Shown one piece after another: positions 8,895 to 19,300 of a DNA stretch of 40,464 nt. A program made the position numbers and the translations under genes. A model generated the notes under the pieces. It searched no databases and was not told the DNA's origin. It was given only the letters and a program-made list of their open reading frames with translations. How positions within the stretch are numbered: position 1 is the stretch's first letter; each line of letters opens with the position of its first letter. Origin of the DNA: CAZHZT01 sp964537285 (GTDB lineage: Bacteria; Bacteroidota; Bacteroidia; Chitinophagales; Saprospiraceae); NCBI GenBank assembly GCA_964537285.1, contig CAZHZT010000039.1:1-40464 (forward strand), read 5' to 3'.

Positions 8895-8983
8895 GGTAGT
8901 GGGTAGAATCCGTTGATGGATTTATCTAATAAGCTTTACAACTTAAGGTTAACACTTCTCATCAACCGGTTTTACCCACTACC
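8895..8983. repeat. Inverted repeat in the 8544-9019 gene-free stretch
   Basis: The 24-bp arms 8895-8918 and 8960-8983 are about 22/24 complementary (GGTAGTGGGTAG ... CTACCCACTACC type) with 41 bp between. The remainder of 8544-9019 shows no gene with family resemblance; short ORFs there look spurious. Confidence 0.5.
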
Positions 8984-9019
8984 ATTTTGTGTTCAGAAAT
9001 TAAATATTTAATAACTTAC

Positions 9020-9128
9020 GTTCTTTGACAAATTGTGTGGAACTTCAAAATGATAAGCCTTGAATGCCCTTGTGGCTGAAAGGGTTATCATTTTGAAGTT
9101 CCATTTTCCACAATTTATGTCAAAGAAC
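9020..9128 (+). repeat. 109-bp palindromic repeat, copy 1
   Basis: The element begins GTTCTTTGACA and ends TGTCAAAGAAC, and nearly its whole length folds back (GGAACTTCAAAATGAT pairs with ATCATTTTGAAGTTCC) around a ~26-nt centre with CCCTTGTGGCTGAAAGG. The flanks carry ATAACTTA on both sides (9011-9018 and 9130-9137), a possible 8-bp target-site duplication. Copies 2 and 3 are at 19483-19591 and 38331-38439. Confidence 0.85.
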
Positions 9129-9186
9129 TATAACTTAGACTACAGAAATTCAAACTAATTCATTATTCACCAAACAAATGTTTATC

Positions 9187-9570
9187 ATGAAATCAGTAAA
9201 AATGTTGTCCTTGGCTTTAGTATTGTTTTTTTTCGGTGCCAACACCACTTTTGCTCAATCCCAGGAAGTAAACTTGACCGATGAGCAAAAAGAACAAATC
9301 GAAAAGAGCATGGAGGAATACCTTGAAGTCCTCAATCTTTCAGAAGAGCAAAAGCCTCAATTTGAAGAAATTACTAAAAAGTACGCAGAGGAAATGGTCG
9401 CTGTTAAAAATGGCGGTGGGGGTAAAATGAGCAAGTACAAGAAAGTGAAGTCTATCCGGAAAAATAAGAACAAAGAAATGGAAGAATTGCTATCCGAAGA
9501 ACAATATGAGATTTATCTGGAGAAGCAGGAAGAAATGCAAAAGAAAGCAAAGGAGCAAAGAAATAAGTAG
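9187..9570 (+). CDS. Small secreted Lys/Glu-rich helical protein (Spy/LTxxQ-like)
   Basis: 127 residues from ATG 9187; an in-frame ATG at 9178 is possible but MKSVKML gives the better signal-peptide start. A signal peptide (LSLALVLFFFGANTTFAQ) predicts export. The mature part is charged and helical with two LTDEQ/LSEEQ-like segments (near residues 30 and 50) and a third LLSEEQYEIYLEKQEE near 100, reminiscent of the LTxxQ pattern in Spy/CpxP-like periplasmic proteins. No catalytic motif. A middle GGGG (near 77) may be a linker. The family link is tentative. Confidence 0.75.
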   Translation: MKSVKMLSLALVLFFFGANTTFAQSQEVNLTDEQKEQIEKSMEEYLEVLNLSEEQKPQFEEITKKYAEEMVAVKNGGGGKMSKYKKVKSIRKNKNKEMEELLSEEQYEIYLEKQEEMQKKAKEQRNK

Positions 9571-9633
9571 CTCTTAACAGCTACAAAACAAGTCTAATCG
9601 TTACAAAATCAATTTTTTAAAACGAATCCAATA

Positions 9634-10392
9634 ATGAAAAAGCAACGTTTCTTAAAATCAAATCTTTGGCTTGTAATAGCCCTTTTCGCGATCACTTATA
9701 CCATGACGTCATGCAGTGATGATGACAGCAGTGACGAAGTAAGTGACACGGTAATCATAACCGTTGATGATGCTGCCGAACTGGTTGCCTTCTCGATTGC
9801 CAACCGTACCTATGGCCTGGTAGACAATCTTGATTATGTTGTAGACGAAGTACTGGAGTTAATTGATTGCAATGAATCGCAAAGTACTGTACGCACTGAA
9901 TCGGAAGTTTCAAATGATGGCAAAATTACGGTAATGTACACCATTTCTGAAAACTATTCTCAAACCTGTGGCTCGGAAGAAGTTGTAACTTACAGTTTTA
10001 ATATAGAACAGGTTGTCATGTCTGAAAGATATGACACGGACCAAATAATTAATGGTTCCTGGACTATCAGAGGTGTTCAGGATGGTTCTACTCAGCTAAC
10101 TTATGATGGCCCCTACTCAAGAAGTGGTACATGGACTTACAATCAGGAGGATAATCATACCGACAATGTGACTTATACCAGCGTGCTAAATAATGTTACT
10201 GCTGATCCTGAAACAGGAAGAATTACAAGCGGAACAGCTACCTTTTCGCTGAATGGAACAAGTACGGTCTACGAACCTTTTTCCTATGAAGGAGACATCG
10301 AATTCCTGGGAAGTGATCTTTCTATTATTACCTTTGGTACAGGAGAACAATATGAACTCAATCTTGAGACCGGGCAAATTACTCCGATCTAA
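9634..10392 (+). CDS. Hypothetical lipoprotein
   Basis: 252 residues. The N-terminus has KKQRF, a hydrophobic core and the lipobox MTSC at about residue 27, followed by an acidic SDDDSSDE tether, typical of exported Bacteroidota lipoproteins. The rest is rich in beta-prone Thr/Ser/Tyr segments (for example GSWTIRGVQDGS and ATFSLNGTS), with no recognised domain. It follows the small secreted gene by 63 bp and precedes the Crp/Fnr gene by about 60 bp, so the three may be co-transcribed. Function unknown. Confidence 0.75.
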   Translation: MKKQRFLKSNLWLVIALFAITYTMTSCSDDDSSDEVSDTVIITVDDAAELVAFSIANRTYGLVDNLDYVVDEVLELIDCNESQSTVRTESEVSNDGKITVMYTISENYSQTCGSEEVVTYSFNIEQVVMSERYDTDQIINGSWTIRGVQDGSTQLTYDGPYSRSGTWTYNQEDNHTDNVTYTSVLNNVTADPETGRITSGTATFSLNGTSTVYEPFSYEGDIEFLGSDLSIITFGTGEQYELNLETGQITPI

Positions 10393-10452
10393 AAAGATAG
10401 AGGCTCAAGAAGAGGTTCTCAATTGGAATCAAGTCTAATCAACACGTCTAAA

Positions 10453-11025
10453 ATGAAGGAACAACTAGAGTATTTTATCCGCTTAAATCTTAGTAATCCC
10501 AGAGAAGAGGAAATTAGAGAGATTCTGGATATTTTCGAGGTGAAAACCTATGGTAAAGGAGACCTTTTTAAGGACCATAACAGTGTTTGCACCGCTCTCG
10601 GCTTCATCCTTAAGGGGAGTACCCGGCATTATGTGGTTAAGAATAATGGGGATGAAGCAACGGGCAGAATTATCACTAAAAATAATTTTGTAACAGATCT
10701 TATTAGTGTAAGAACGAAAGGAATAACGCCGATAGCGATAAAAACTTTAGAACCCACATCCATGTTGGTAGCCTCCATAGAAGATATGAAGAATTTACTT
10801 GAGGAGAACCTTACTCTTAACAGGCTCATTAGAGAGTATATAGCAGACAGCATGGTTGAACTGGGAAATCTTTATTTGTTGTTCTTGACGGGAACCGCAA
10901 AAGAACGCTATCAGTTCATTTTGGAAAATAACCCTTCGCTGTTGAAAAATATACCGCTTCGATTTATTGCTTCCATGATAGGAATTACGCCTACACAGTT
11001 GAGCCGTATAAGGAAAAACAATTAG
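10453..11025 (+). CDS. Crp/Fnr-family transcriptional regulator
   Basis: 190 residues from ATG 10453 (MKEQLEYFIRLN); an in-frame TTG at 10423 would add ten residues and is less likely. A cyclic-nucleotide-binding-like beta-roll occupies residues ~10-110 (FEVKTYGKGDLFKDH, GFILKGSTRHY), and a short C-terminal helix-turn-helix reads RFIASMIGITPTQLSRIRKN, as in Bacteroidota Crp-like proteins. No Cys cluster for FeS is seen, so an Fnr-type oxygen sensor is unlikely. Ligand and targets are unknown. Confidence 0.85.
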   Translation: MKEQLEYFIRLNLSNPREEEIREILDIFEVKTYGKGDLFKDHNSVCTALGFILKGSTRHYVVKNNGDEATGRIITKNNFVTDLISVRTKGITPIAIKTLEPTSMLVASIEDMKNLLEENLTLNRLIREYIADSMVELGNLYLLFLTGTAKERYQFILENNPSLLKNIPLRFIASMIGITPTQLSRIRKNN

Positions 11026-11076
11026 GAAGCAATCAATTTCTTAACATTTGTTGAGCGTATTTAGCTCTGATCTTGA

Positions 11077-11084
11077 TACTTTTG
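11077..11084 (+). promoter_or_regulatory. Bacteroidota -7 element (TACTTTTG) with upstream TTG
   Basis: TACTTTTG matches TAnnTTTG, with TTTG/TTG at 11047-11053, about 23 nt upstream. It would drive the outer-membrane gene starting at 11195 with a ~100-nt leader. Confidence 0.45.
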
Positions 11085-11102
11085 TGTGAACATGAAGGCA
11101 CG

Positions 11103-11127
11103 TTCAGGCTAAATTATTTAGCCTGAA
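11103..11127 (+). promoter_or_regulatory. Leader hairpin upstream of the outer-membrane protein gene
   Basis: 11-bp perfect stem 11103-11113/11117-11127 with a TTA loop, in the predicted 5' leader. It could be an attenuator or RNA-stability element; no U-tract follows, so a simple terminator is less likely. Confidence 0.35.
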
Positions 11128-11194
11128 TATGTCCACACACTTAAAAGACTTATTCTGAAGCAGCTCCCGGAACAAGTCTGTTAAAGCCACAGTA

Positions 11195-11904
11195 ATGAAA
11201 CACTTTATCATCATCTTTTCCGGATTATTTGGATGCCTGTCCCTTTTAGCTCAAGAAGTGGAGAAACCGGAATTCTATCTTGGAGTGTCTTACGGCACAA
11301 GCTATTCCCTTGGAGATTTCAGGGACGACGATATCAGTAATCCCGATGCTGGGTTTGCCGGGAATGGCAGCAAACTCGATATCTATGGAGGAATTCCCTT
11401 GAAAGAGAAAGTAATCATTACGGGGGGCTTCAGGTATCAGGTCTTTGAAACGGAGATTGAAGAACTGATCGATACCTATAATTCCGAGAACCCTGGTGTA
11501 AACTTTACAGGGAGTACAGAAGATTGGCAGACCTATTATTTTTTAGTAGGTATTGCTTATCAGGTTAATATTAGTAAGAAATTTGACTTTTCCCTCGATT
11601 TGGCTTAGGCCCCCTGTGGGCTAATAATCCCGGAATTACAATTGAGGCTCCTGATGGAATAATTACCAACAACTTCAAAAGGAGTTCTGAAACAGGCTTT
11701 GGAATTGGTTTTGAACTAGGGATTGGTTTGCGTAAAGACCTTGGAAGACGCTTTTCACTCATGCCTACATTTGCATTTAGCGGAGGGGTTGTAACGATAC
11801 CTGATGTATCCACCACAACGGATAATGTTGAAGTGATTAGTGATTATCAACCAAGAATTCAATCTTTTAACCTAGGCTTATCTCTTGCTTACAGATTTTA
11901 TTAA
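11195..11904 (+). pseudogene. Outer-membrane beta-barrel protein with a frameshift
   Basis: The first frame runs 11195-11608: signal peptide (FIIIFSGLFGCLSLLAQ) and barrel-like strands (EFYLGVSYGTSYSLGDF, VIITGGFRYQVFETEI), ending FDFSLDLA then TAG. A second frame continues without a gap: GLGPLWANNPGITIEAPDG, then GFGIGFELGIGLRKDLGRRF, ending SLAYRFY and TAA at 11902-11904. The terminal aromatic F-Y is typical of outer-membrane barrels. Adding one base (probably a third G near 11600) restores one ~236-residue protein. A single lost base may be real or an assembly error. The next gene begins 20 bp later. Confidence 0.75.
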
Positions 11905-11924
11905 TAGTCATTAAATATAGTAAA

Positions 11925-12656
11925 ATGAGAAATCAACTATTCCTTTTGTTTGTACTATTGCTAGCCAGCAATATAATTATGGCCCAAGGACGAAGAAATG
12001 CTGTAGAGGCTAGTCAAAACCAACAAGCTACGGCTGCTAACCAGGCTCAATTGGAAAGAGATGTTAAGGAATTAGAAGCATTTAAAACTAAATTGAAGCA
12101 ATTTGAGAAAGCGCTTTCACAAGAAAACTTACCTGCCGTAGCGACCTTGAAAAGTGAATTGGTCTCAGATATGCAAAGAGAAATTGAGCAAAGCGAAAAT
12201 AAAATTGCTCAAGACAAAAGAGAGGTGGAGCAAAGTAAGTCTGAAGTGGCTGCCTCAAGCAAAGAAACCAACCGCAGTCGTTTTGATCGGGCAACCAGAG
12301 ATAATGATGCTAAAGATACACGTGATGTAAGAGATGACCGTCGCGACACTCGGGATGATCAAAAAGATGCCAAGGATGATAAAAAGGATTTGGAAAAACA
12401 AATTGCCCGGACCAAAAGACAAAAGGAAATTTATAACATCCTTAAAGCATTTACTTTTTCCTTTGAACCAAGCCTTAAAGAAAAAGTAGCCGCCAATAAA
12501 GCCTTATTGAATGAATTTGAATCCACGATGGAAAAAGATATTGCTGCTACCAAAGCAGAAATTTCTGAAGATAAACGAGAAATGAAAGAAGATAGTAAAG
12601 AGCGCAAAGAAGATACACGTGAAAGAGGCGAAAAACACAGAAACCGCAGATGGTAG
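11925..12656 (+). CDS. Secreted charged coiled-coil protein of unknown function
   Basis: 243 residues. A signal peptide (FLLFVLLLASNIIMAQ) precedes a long Lys/Glu/Asp/Arg-rich region predicted to form coiled coil. Residues ~125-160 hold a low-complexity run of RD/KD pairs (DTRDVRDDRRDTRDDQKDAK), and the C-terminus repeats the type (EDKREMKEDSKERKEDTRE). No Cys, no catalytic motif. It follows the outer-membrane gene by 20 bp, so a periplasmic partner or spacer role is possible but not shown. A GTTAACGG palindrome follows. Confidence 0.7.
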   Translation: MRNQLFLLFVLLLASNIIMAQGRRNAVEASQNQQATAANQAQLERDVKELEAFKTKLKQFEKALSQENLPAVATLKSELVSDMQREIEQSENKIAQDKREVEQSKSEVAASSKETNRSRFDRATRDNDAKDTRDVRDDRRDTRDDQKDAKDDKKDLEKQIARTKRQKEIYNILKAFTFSFEPSLKEKVAANKALLNEFESTMEKDIAATKAEISEDKREMKEDSKERKEDTRERGEKHRNRRW

Positions 12657-12692
12657 AGTCAGTCTTATCTGCTCAACTCAAAGAGGTTCATA

Positions 12693-12808
12693 AGCGGTTA
12701 ACGGGAAACGGGAAACGGTTAACGACGGTTAACGATCAACGGAAAACCGTTTTCCATTACTCGTTAACCGTTAACCGTTGACCGTTTTTCGTTTTTCGTT
12801 TTTCGTTT
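12693..12808. repeat. GTTAACGG-rich palindrome, copy B
   Basis: Tandem CGGTTAACG/GGGAAACGG units on the left are mirrored by CGTTAACCGTTAACCG and CGTTTTTCG units on the right, giving a long imperfect hairpin around AACGGAAAACCGTTTTCC. Family also at 2694-2783 and 34812-34907. Confidence 0.65.
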
Positions 12809-12868
12809 AACTTGTGAGACAGGGTCATTAATTTCAGAATAACGTGTATTAAAAAGTTGTCATCGTAT

Positions 12869-15229
12869 ATGTTTGAAAAACCAACACTGATATCCTTGAT
12901 AAGAAACCTTAGTATTCTTTTGGGGCTCTTTATTCTTTTCGAGGCTAAGGCACAGCAAGTTTTTGAAGTTGTTATCATCTCCGATGCTGCTCAACAGGAA
13001 AATCACTTCTTTGAAGAAAATATAAAAGCGGAAATAAACGCCTTGCTTGCTTCGCAGTATGAATTGAAGTATACAGAGGTTTATACCAATGGCGATTTAA
13101 GCACCATCAATAAGGAAATAGCCAATGTTTATGCCAATAAGCAGGCAAATGTCCTCATTGGAGCAGGTATTCTTACCAATGAGGCACTTGCTAAACGAAG
13201 TGCTTTCCCACTGCCTACCATCGCCTCCATCCAACTAATAAATGACTTTGATAAGGGTTCAACCCCAACAGGCATGGTTAGTGGGGTTTCCAATTTCACT
13301 TACATTAGATCACCGTTTAATGTTGAAGCCGGGCTTGAAGTATTGAAGGAAATTTGTCGTTGTGAAAAACTTGCCGTGCTCGCTGTTGCCGACCTTTCAG
13401 CAATTGGTGTAGTGGGCGAAGATATCTATTCCGGTAAGGAGGTCGAGATAGAATGGTTAACTATTGAAGCCGATTTAATCAGCAGTATTTCCAAAATTCC
13501 GGAAGATGCGGGAGGGGTTTATGTATTGTCTCCATTAAGGAACTATCCTCCGAATGCAATCAAAACATTTTTTGACCAATTGATTGAACGTAAGTTGCCT
13601 TCTTTTGCATTGCTCGACCTTCCAGCGCTCCAACAAGGGGCTTATGCTGCTTTTGCTGTAAGCGATAATCTTCAGAAAATTCCAAGGAGAATTGCAATCA
13701 ATGTAGAGCGAATTGCGGAAGGTAAAGCCCCCAAAGATTTTCCTGTAAATATAGAATCGTTTTCCAAACAACTCGTCGTGAATATGGAAACGGTTAATAA
13801 AACCGGAAAATATCCTGATTGGACCCTTTTGGATGATGCCTTGCTGGTGAATATCAATAAGCCTGTTACCGACCGTGTGATCAGTTTGAAATCGGCCATT
13901 GCAGAAGGCATTCAAAATAACCTGGGGTATCAAATTGCCACAAAGCAGACGGAGATAAGTGCTAAAGATCTTAGTTTGGCCAAAAGTAGCTATTTACCTC
14001 AATTAGGCGTAGAGTCTACGGGCTTCTTCCTGGATGAAAATACCGTCAACAGCTCTTTTGGTACAAGGGGGAGTTTCAATTGGACGGCTGGGGCTTCTTT
14101 TTCTCAAATTATATTATCAGAACCTTCCTTAGCCAATATTGCCATTCAAAAATTACTGTTTGAAAGCCAGCAACAAGCTCAACAGCAATCTGAGTTGGAT
14201 GTCATCCTGGAAGTTGCTCAGCGTTATTTTAATTATTTGCAAGTCTTAACCTTGGCGGAATTGCAAAATAATAACATTAAAGCGGTTAACCAGAACTTAA
14301 CTATTGCCATCGATAAAGAGAAAACAGGATACAGCGGCTCCAGTGATGTGTACAGATGGCAAACGGAACTGGATCTGGCCAAAACGGATCTTTACCAAAC
14401 GAATGCTCAGCTAAAAACCGTGGGCTATCAGTTGAACGAGAGCTTGAACAGGCCCATTGGTGAAGTGTTCGCCATTGAAGAATCTGAAATGATCGATCAG
14501 TTTTTGGGAGCCTTGGATGAGAGATTTATGAGCTTAATTCAGGATCAGGCCACTTTGAACCAGTTGGCTGATTTTATGGTTGATGAAGCTTTGCGGAATC
14601 TGCCTGAAATTCAGCAAATCCAATTAGCTATTGCTGCTCAAGAACGATTATTAAAATCAAATAAACGTTCCTTTTACTTGCCTACGGTAGCCTTTGGAGC
14701 CAGCTACGAGTATCCCATAGAAACGGTAAACCCTGGTGAATTGCCTCCTATTCCCGATTTTGAAGTGGAAAATAACCCGACCTGGAATGCTGCCTTTAAT
14801 CTTTCCATTCCTCTTTATGTGGGCGGCTCAAGAAAGTACCAGAAAGAAAGAACGGAAGTCGGGCTGTACCAGTTGCAAGACCAACGGCAAGATGTCAGTA
14901 ACTTGCTTGAATTACAAGTAAGAGCTAATGTGGAGCTGGTAAATGCTTCTTATAATAATATCAGACTCACTAAAAGTGCTGCAGAAGCAGCAGAGAAAAA
15001 TATTGTCATTGTTCGGGATTTATATCAATCTGGGCAGGTCAATGTCATTACTTTGATAGATGCACAGAATGCTTTACTAGGAGCGCAGATCAATGCAACC
15101 AATGCCGCCTATCAATTTATGATAGACTATTTTTCATTGCAGCGCGCGATCGGAAGTTATATTTTTCTTGCTACAGAAGATCAAAAGGGCGCATTTCTTC
15201 AACGGTTTCTTAATTATAAATCGAACTAA
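12869..15229 (+). CDS. TolC-family outer-membrane efflux protein with N-terminal substrate-binding-like domain
   Basis: 786 residues from ATG 12869 (MFEKPTLISL); the TTG at 12857 is rejected. A signal peptide ends near AKAQQ. Residues ~25-305 resemble a periplasmic binding protein of the ABC_sub_bind type: FEVVIISDAAQQ, VLIGAGILTNEALA, and GGVYVLSPLRNYPP then AYAAFAVSDN, the TrpX-like layout. From ~325 on is a TolC-like region: alternating long helices, IPLYVGGSRKYQKERTEVGL, and QVNVITLIDAQNALLGA near the C-terminus. Normal TolC proteins are ~450 residues, so the first 300 are extra. It heads an operon with the adaptor (2 bp gap) and RND pump. The added domain may sense or deliver a substrate in the periplasm; that is inference. 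Confidence 0.8.
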   Translation: MFEKPTLISLIRNLSILLGLFILFEAKAQQVFEVVIISDAAQQENHFFEENIKAEINALLASQYELKYTEVYTNGDLSTINKEIANVYANKQANVLIGAGILTNEALAKRSAFPLPTIASIQLINDFDKGSTPTGMVSGVSNFTYIRSPFNVEAGLEVLKEICRCEKLAVLAVADLSAIGVVGEDIYSGKEVEIEWLTIEADLISSISKIPEDAGGVYVLSPLRNYPPNAIKTFFDQLIERKLPSFALLDLPALQQGAYAAFAVSDNLQKIPRRIAINVERIAEGKAPKDFPVNIESFSKQLVVNMETVNKTGKYPDWTLLDDALLVNINKPVTDRVISLKSAIAEGIQNNLGYQIATKQTEISAKDLSLAKSSYLPQLGVESTGFFLDENTVNSSFGTRGSFNWTAGASFSQIILSEPSLANIAIQKLLFESQQQAQQQSELDVILEVAQRYFNYLQVLTLAELQNNNIKAVNQNLTIAIDKEKTGYSGSSDVYRWQTELDLAKTDLYQTNAQLKTVGYQLNESLNRPIGEVFAIEESEMIDQFLGALDERFMSLIQDQATLNQLADFMVDEALRNLPEIQQIQLAIAAQERLLKSNKRSFYLPTVAFGASYEYPIETVNPGELPPIPDFEVENNPTWNAAFNLSIPLYVGGSRKYQKERTEVGLYQLQDQRQDVSNLLELQVRANVELVNASYNNIRLTKSAAEAAEKNIVIVRDLYQSGQVNVITLIDAQNALLGAQINATNAAYQFMIDYFSLQRAIGSYIFLATEDQKGAFLQRFLNYKSN

Positions 15230-15231
15230 TC

Positions 15232-16365
15232 ATGAGATTACTTGCACTATCCTTTCTGGTGCTATCCTTTACCTTTATTTCTTGTAAGGAAGAGTCAGTA
15301 GAAACAGTAAAAAAAATCCGTCCCATCAAATATTCAAAAATTGAGCAGTCGGCTGGTATGGAAACATATACCTTTTCAGGGGTGGCTAAAGCTCAAAAGG
15401 AAACGAAGCTAAGCTTTAAAGTAGCAGGTACGCTGAGCTCTGTTAACGTTAAACTCGGCGACCGGGTAAAAAAAGGGCAACTCATCGCAACAATCGACCC
15501 TGCTGATTATAACATTCAAACCAATCAGGCCATTTCCCAAAAAGAAGGGGCCATAGCCAATGCAGAAGCCGCAGAAGCACAGCTAATCAATGCACAAGCC
15601 ACCTACGACAGAGTCGCTAAGCTTTATGAAAACAATAGCGTATCCTTGAGCGAATACCAACAGGCAAAAGCGGGACTTGATGCAGCACAGGCACAATATG
15701 ATGCTGCAAAAACGTAAATCAAAACATCGGACCAACAGCTGCAGGCCGCCAATAATCAGGTGAATTATACCAGGTTGTTGTCTCCTATAGATGGGGCCAT
15801 CACGGCCGTTAATGTAGAAGCCAATGAGGTTGTTAATTCAGGTTTGGTGATTGCTACGGTTAGTTCCTCCGGCCGTCCTGAGGTTGAAGTAGGGGTGCCC
15901 GAAATTGTTATCAACAAGCTCAAAGTAGGCCAAAAGGCAACCATTAAGCTTCCTTCTTTGCCCGGGCGATTATTTGACGCAGAGGTGGTGGAAATAGCAT
16001 TCGCTTCGGGGCAATCAACCACCTATCCGGTTATACTAAACATTATAAATCCGGACAAAGAGATAAGGCCAGGGATGGCTACCGAAGTAAGTTTCACAGT
16101 GGGTACTTCTGAGGGAAAGGCAAAAAATATGCTTATTGCTCCGTTAAAAGCAGTTGCGAGTGGTACGGATGGAAATTATGTTTTCAAGCTCGTTGCGGAC
16201 AATGAAGACGGGGTCTATGTTGTGAAAAAGGTTAATGTAGAACTCGGTACGATTACGAAAGACGGATATATCATCAAAAAAGGTTTGAGTGCAGGTGATC
16301 TTGTGGCTGTTGCAGGGCTTAGATCGCTGTATGATGGAAGAAAAGTGAAACTTTTAGAAAAATAG
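15232..16365 (+). pseudogene. RND efflux periplasmic adaptor with in-frame stop
   Basis: A lipoprotein signal (lipobox FISC, residues ~15-18) starts a membrane-fusion protein. The first part (15232-15717) holds the lipoyl half-motif GTLSSVNVKLGDRVKKGQLI and the first helix of the hairpin, then hits TAA at 15715-15717. The same frame continues with IKTSDQQLQAANNQVNYTR, LLSPIDGAIT (second lipoyl half) and beta-barrel domains to 16365. A CAA-to-TAA change explains it; the full protein would be ~377 residues. The downstream half has a GTG at 15760 that could restart translation but would lack the signal. The operon neighbours are intact. Confidence 0.85.
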
Positions 16366-16370
16366 TAACT

Positions 16371-19300
16371 ATGAACATAACGGGATTTTCGCTAAAATAT
16401 AACAGGATAACAATCCTCTCTCTATTTGTGGTAATTGTGCTGGGGCTTTTGGAATACGGTAATTTGTCGCGTGACAGTATGCCGCCCTTTACAGTACGTG
16501 TAGCGACCATAATTACTCAGTTCCCGGGTGCTAGCCCCGAACGTGTCGAATCACTGATCAGTGATAAAGTTGAAAAAGTTTTACAGGAAATCCCGGAGGT
16601 TAAAACGATAACAAGTACCAGCAGAACGAGCGTTTCGATCATCAAAATGGTCGTCCATGACTATGTGCCTGAAAGTAAGCTTCAGTCTGTCTGGGATCTG
16701 GCCAGAAGAAAAATAGATAACCTAAAGAGTGACCTTCCTGACGGAATTTATGGGCCGGATTTAAATGACGAAGATATAGGCGTGGTATATGGTATTTTCG
16801 TTGGCCTGGAATCCGATGGCTTCGAATATAATGAGCTTAAAGAATATGCCGACGAGCTTAGAGACGATCTCATAGCTCTTGATGATGCGGCGAAAGTAAT
16901 CATTGGTGGTACTGTTGAAGAACGAATTTATGTAGAATACAACGATGCTAAACTTGCACAAGTCGGGCTTACTTCTGGCCAATTGCAAAGCATCATTTCT
17001 TCCAGTAACATTATTATCCCGTCGGGACAGATAAACCTTGGCGAAGAAAGAATTATCCTGGAATCCTCCGGAAATTTTGAATCCATCAAGGCCATTCAAA
17101 ATTTGGTAATCCCCCTGGGCCAACAAGGAGAAACGGTTTTACTGGGAGACCTGACGAACATTAAGAGAGGATATGTTTCCCCCAAGGAATCGATCGTAAG
17201 GATTAACGGAAATCAGGCGCTGGCCCTGTATGTGTCCTTAAAAGCCAACGCCAATCTTATTAGCCTGGGTAAAGATGTTGATAAGCTGATAGAAACCTAT
17301 AATGAAACGGAACTACCCCTGGGGATCAATGCTATGCGCATAGCTTCTCAGGATAAAGAAGTGCAGAAAAAAATCGATGTATTTGTAGGGAATTTACTAC
17401 AAAGTATTGTCATTGTTCTCTTGGTGATATTGCTCGTGCTCGGATGGAGAGCTGGTGTAATCATTGCAAGTTTGATTCCCGGTACCATGATCCTTACTTT
17501 TTTGTTGATGGGCTTTTTGGGGGTCGGGCTTAATCAGGTAACGCTTGCCTCTCTGATTATGGCCCTGGGTTTGTTGGTAGACAATGGCATTGTAATGGTA
17601 GAGTCCCTGCTTGAAAAGTTACAAGCCGGGCAATCAAAGTTTGAAGCAGCCGTGAATTCGGCCAAAGAGTTCATGGTTCCCCTTTTGATTTCTTCATTAA
17701 CCACCTGCGCGGCCTTTCTATCCTTTTATTTAGCCGATGGTACGATGGGGGATATGATGGGCAATATCTTTTTAGTTGTTACGATGGCATTGCTTTCATC
17801 CTGGCTGATTGCTTTTACCGTTATTCCTCTTTTGGGAACCTCGCTATTGAAAGTCACTCAGGGAGCAGAGGAGCATAAAACCATTTTCGATAATTTGAGA
17901 GCTTATTATAATCGGTTCTTGAACTGGACGTTGAAAAAACCAGTGCTGACTATTCTGGCCATCGTTCTGCTATTTTTGGTTTCTCTTTACGGATATACAT
18001 TCATTCCAAGTATTTTCATGCCGCCCAATGACCGGAACCTTGTGGTTGTCGATATAAACTATCCATTGGGGACTAAGATTGAAACAACAGATTCAAAAAT
18101 TGCGCTTCTTGAACGCTATATAAAGGATAGTCTTCTGGTGAATGAAAATATTGAGGAAGGCATTATCAATTGGTCATCTTACATTGGTAAAGGGCCCGAG
18201 GCTTATGATTTGGGTTATTTTGCCGGGGAACCCAATTCGTCGTATGCTCATATGCTTCTGAATACCACCTCAGATTACGCAAATGATATAGTGATCAATA
18301 AATTAAGGGGATTTGCAAGCAGGAATTTATTTGATGCCGAAATCAAAATCAGTCGATTAGTTGGATCAGGCGGAGCAGAAGCACCGATAGAAATTAGAAT
18401 TACCGGAGATGAACCGGATGAGTTGTTCAGGATTGCAGATAGAATCAAAACCAGGCTTTTTCAAACCCCGGGAGCCATTAATGTTACGGACGACTGGGGT
18501 TCTCGTATCAAAAAAATATATGTAAATATTGATGAGAATAAATTGTCAAGGTCCGGCCTCACCAATCAGGATGTTGCCATTTCTTTGCTAACTTCCTTAG
18601 ATGGTTTTGAGGTTGGGGAGTTTCGCGATGAAGATCAAGGCGTCCCGATTACCATGAAACGTGAAGGAAGCGAGAACCTGGCATACACAGATATTGAAAA
18701 CCTGAATGTATTTTCTCAAAATAGAGGGACGAGTAATCCATTGTCACAAGTTGCAGAAATTGAAATCCCCTGGCAGTATTCTAAAATCCTGAGGCGCAAC
18801 CTCAAACGAAGTCTGACCATTCAGGCAGGCGTAGCAGACGGCTACCTGGCAAGCGAGATCATGGAAGAAGTGATCCGCCCGATGATGCTGGAAGAATCCG
18901 AAAAATGGGATAGTGGTTACTTCTATGAATTTGGTGGGGATGCTGAAGGCAGTAATGACGCGATGAATGCAGTTATACTCAATCTACCCCTTTCTTTCTT
19001 TATTATCATTCTCTTGTTAGTCATTCAGTTTAATTCCATTCGAAAAGCAGGCATTATTTTAATGACTATTCCGCTTGCTATTGTCGGTGTTACAGGAGGC
19101 CTTTTGGGGGCGGGTTCCGTATTTAGTTTCACGGCATTTTTGGGGATTATTTCCCTGGCGGGAATTATTATCAACGATGCGATCGTTCTGGTAGATAAAA
19201 TTGGTAGCGAGCTGGAAGAAGGGAACGGATTACTGGAAAGTGTTAAAAAGGCAGCGAACGACCGATTTAGTCCCATTCTATTGACCACACTCACGACCTC

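Noticed and set aside
10453..11025. Fnr-type oxygen sensor
   Set aside because: The protein has no N-terminal Cys cluster, so only the general Crp/Fnr call is kept.
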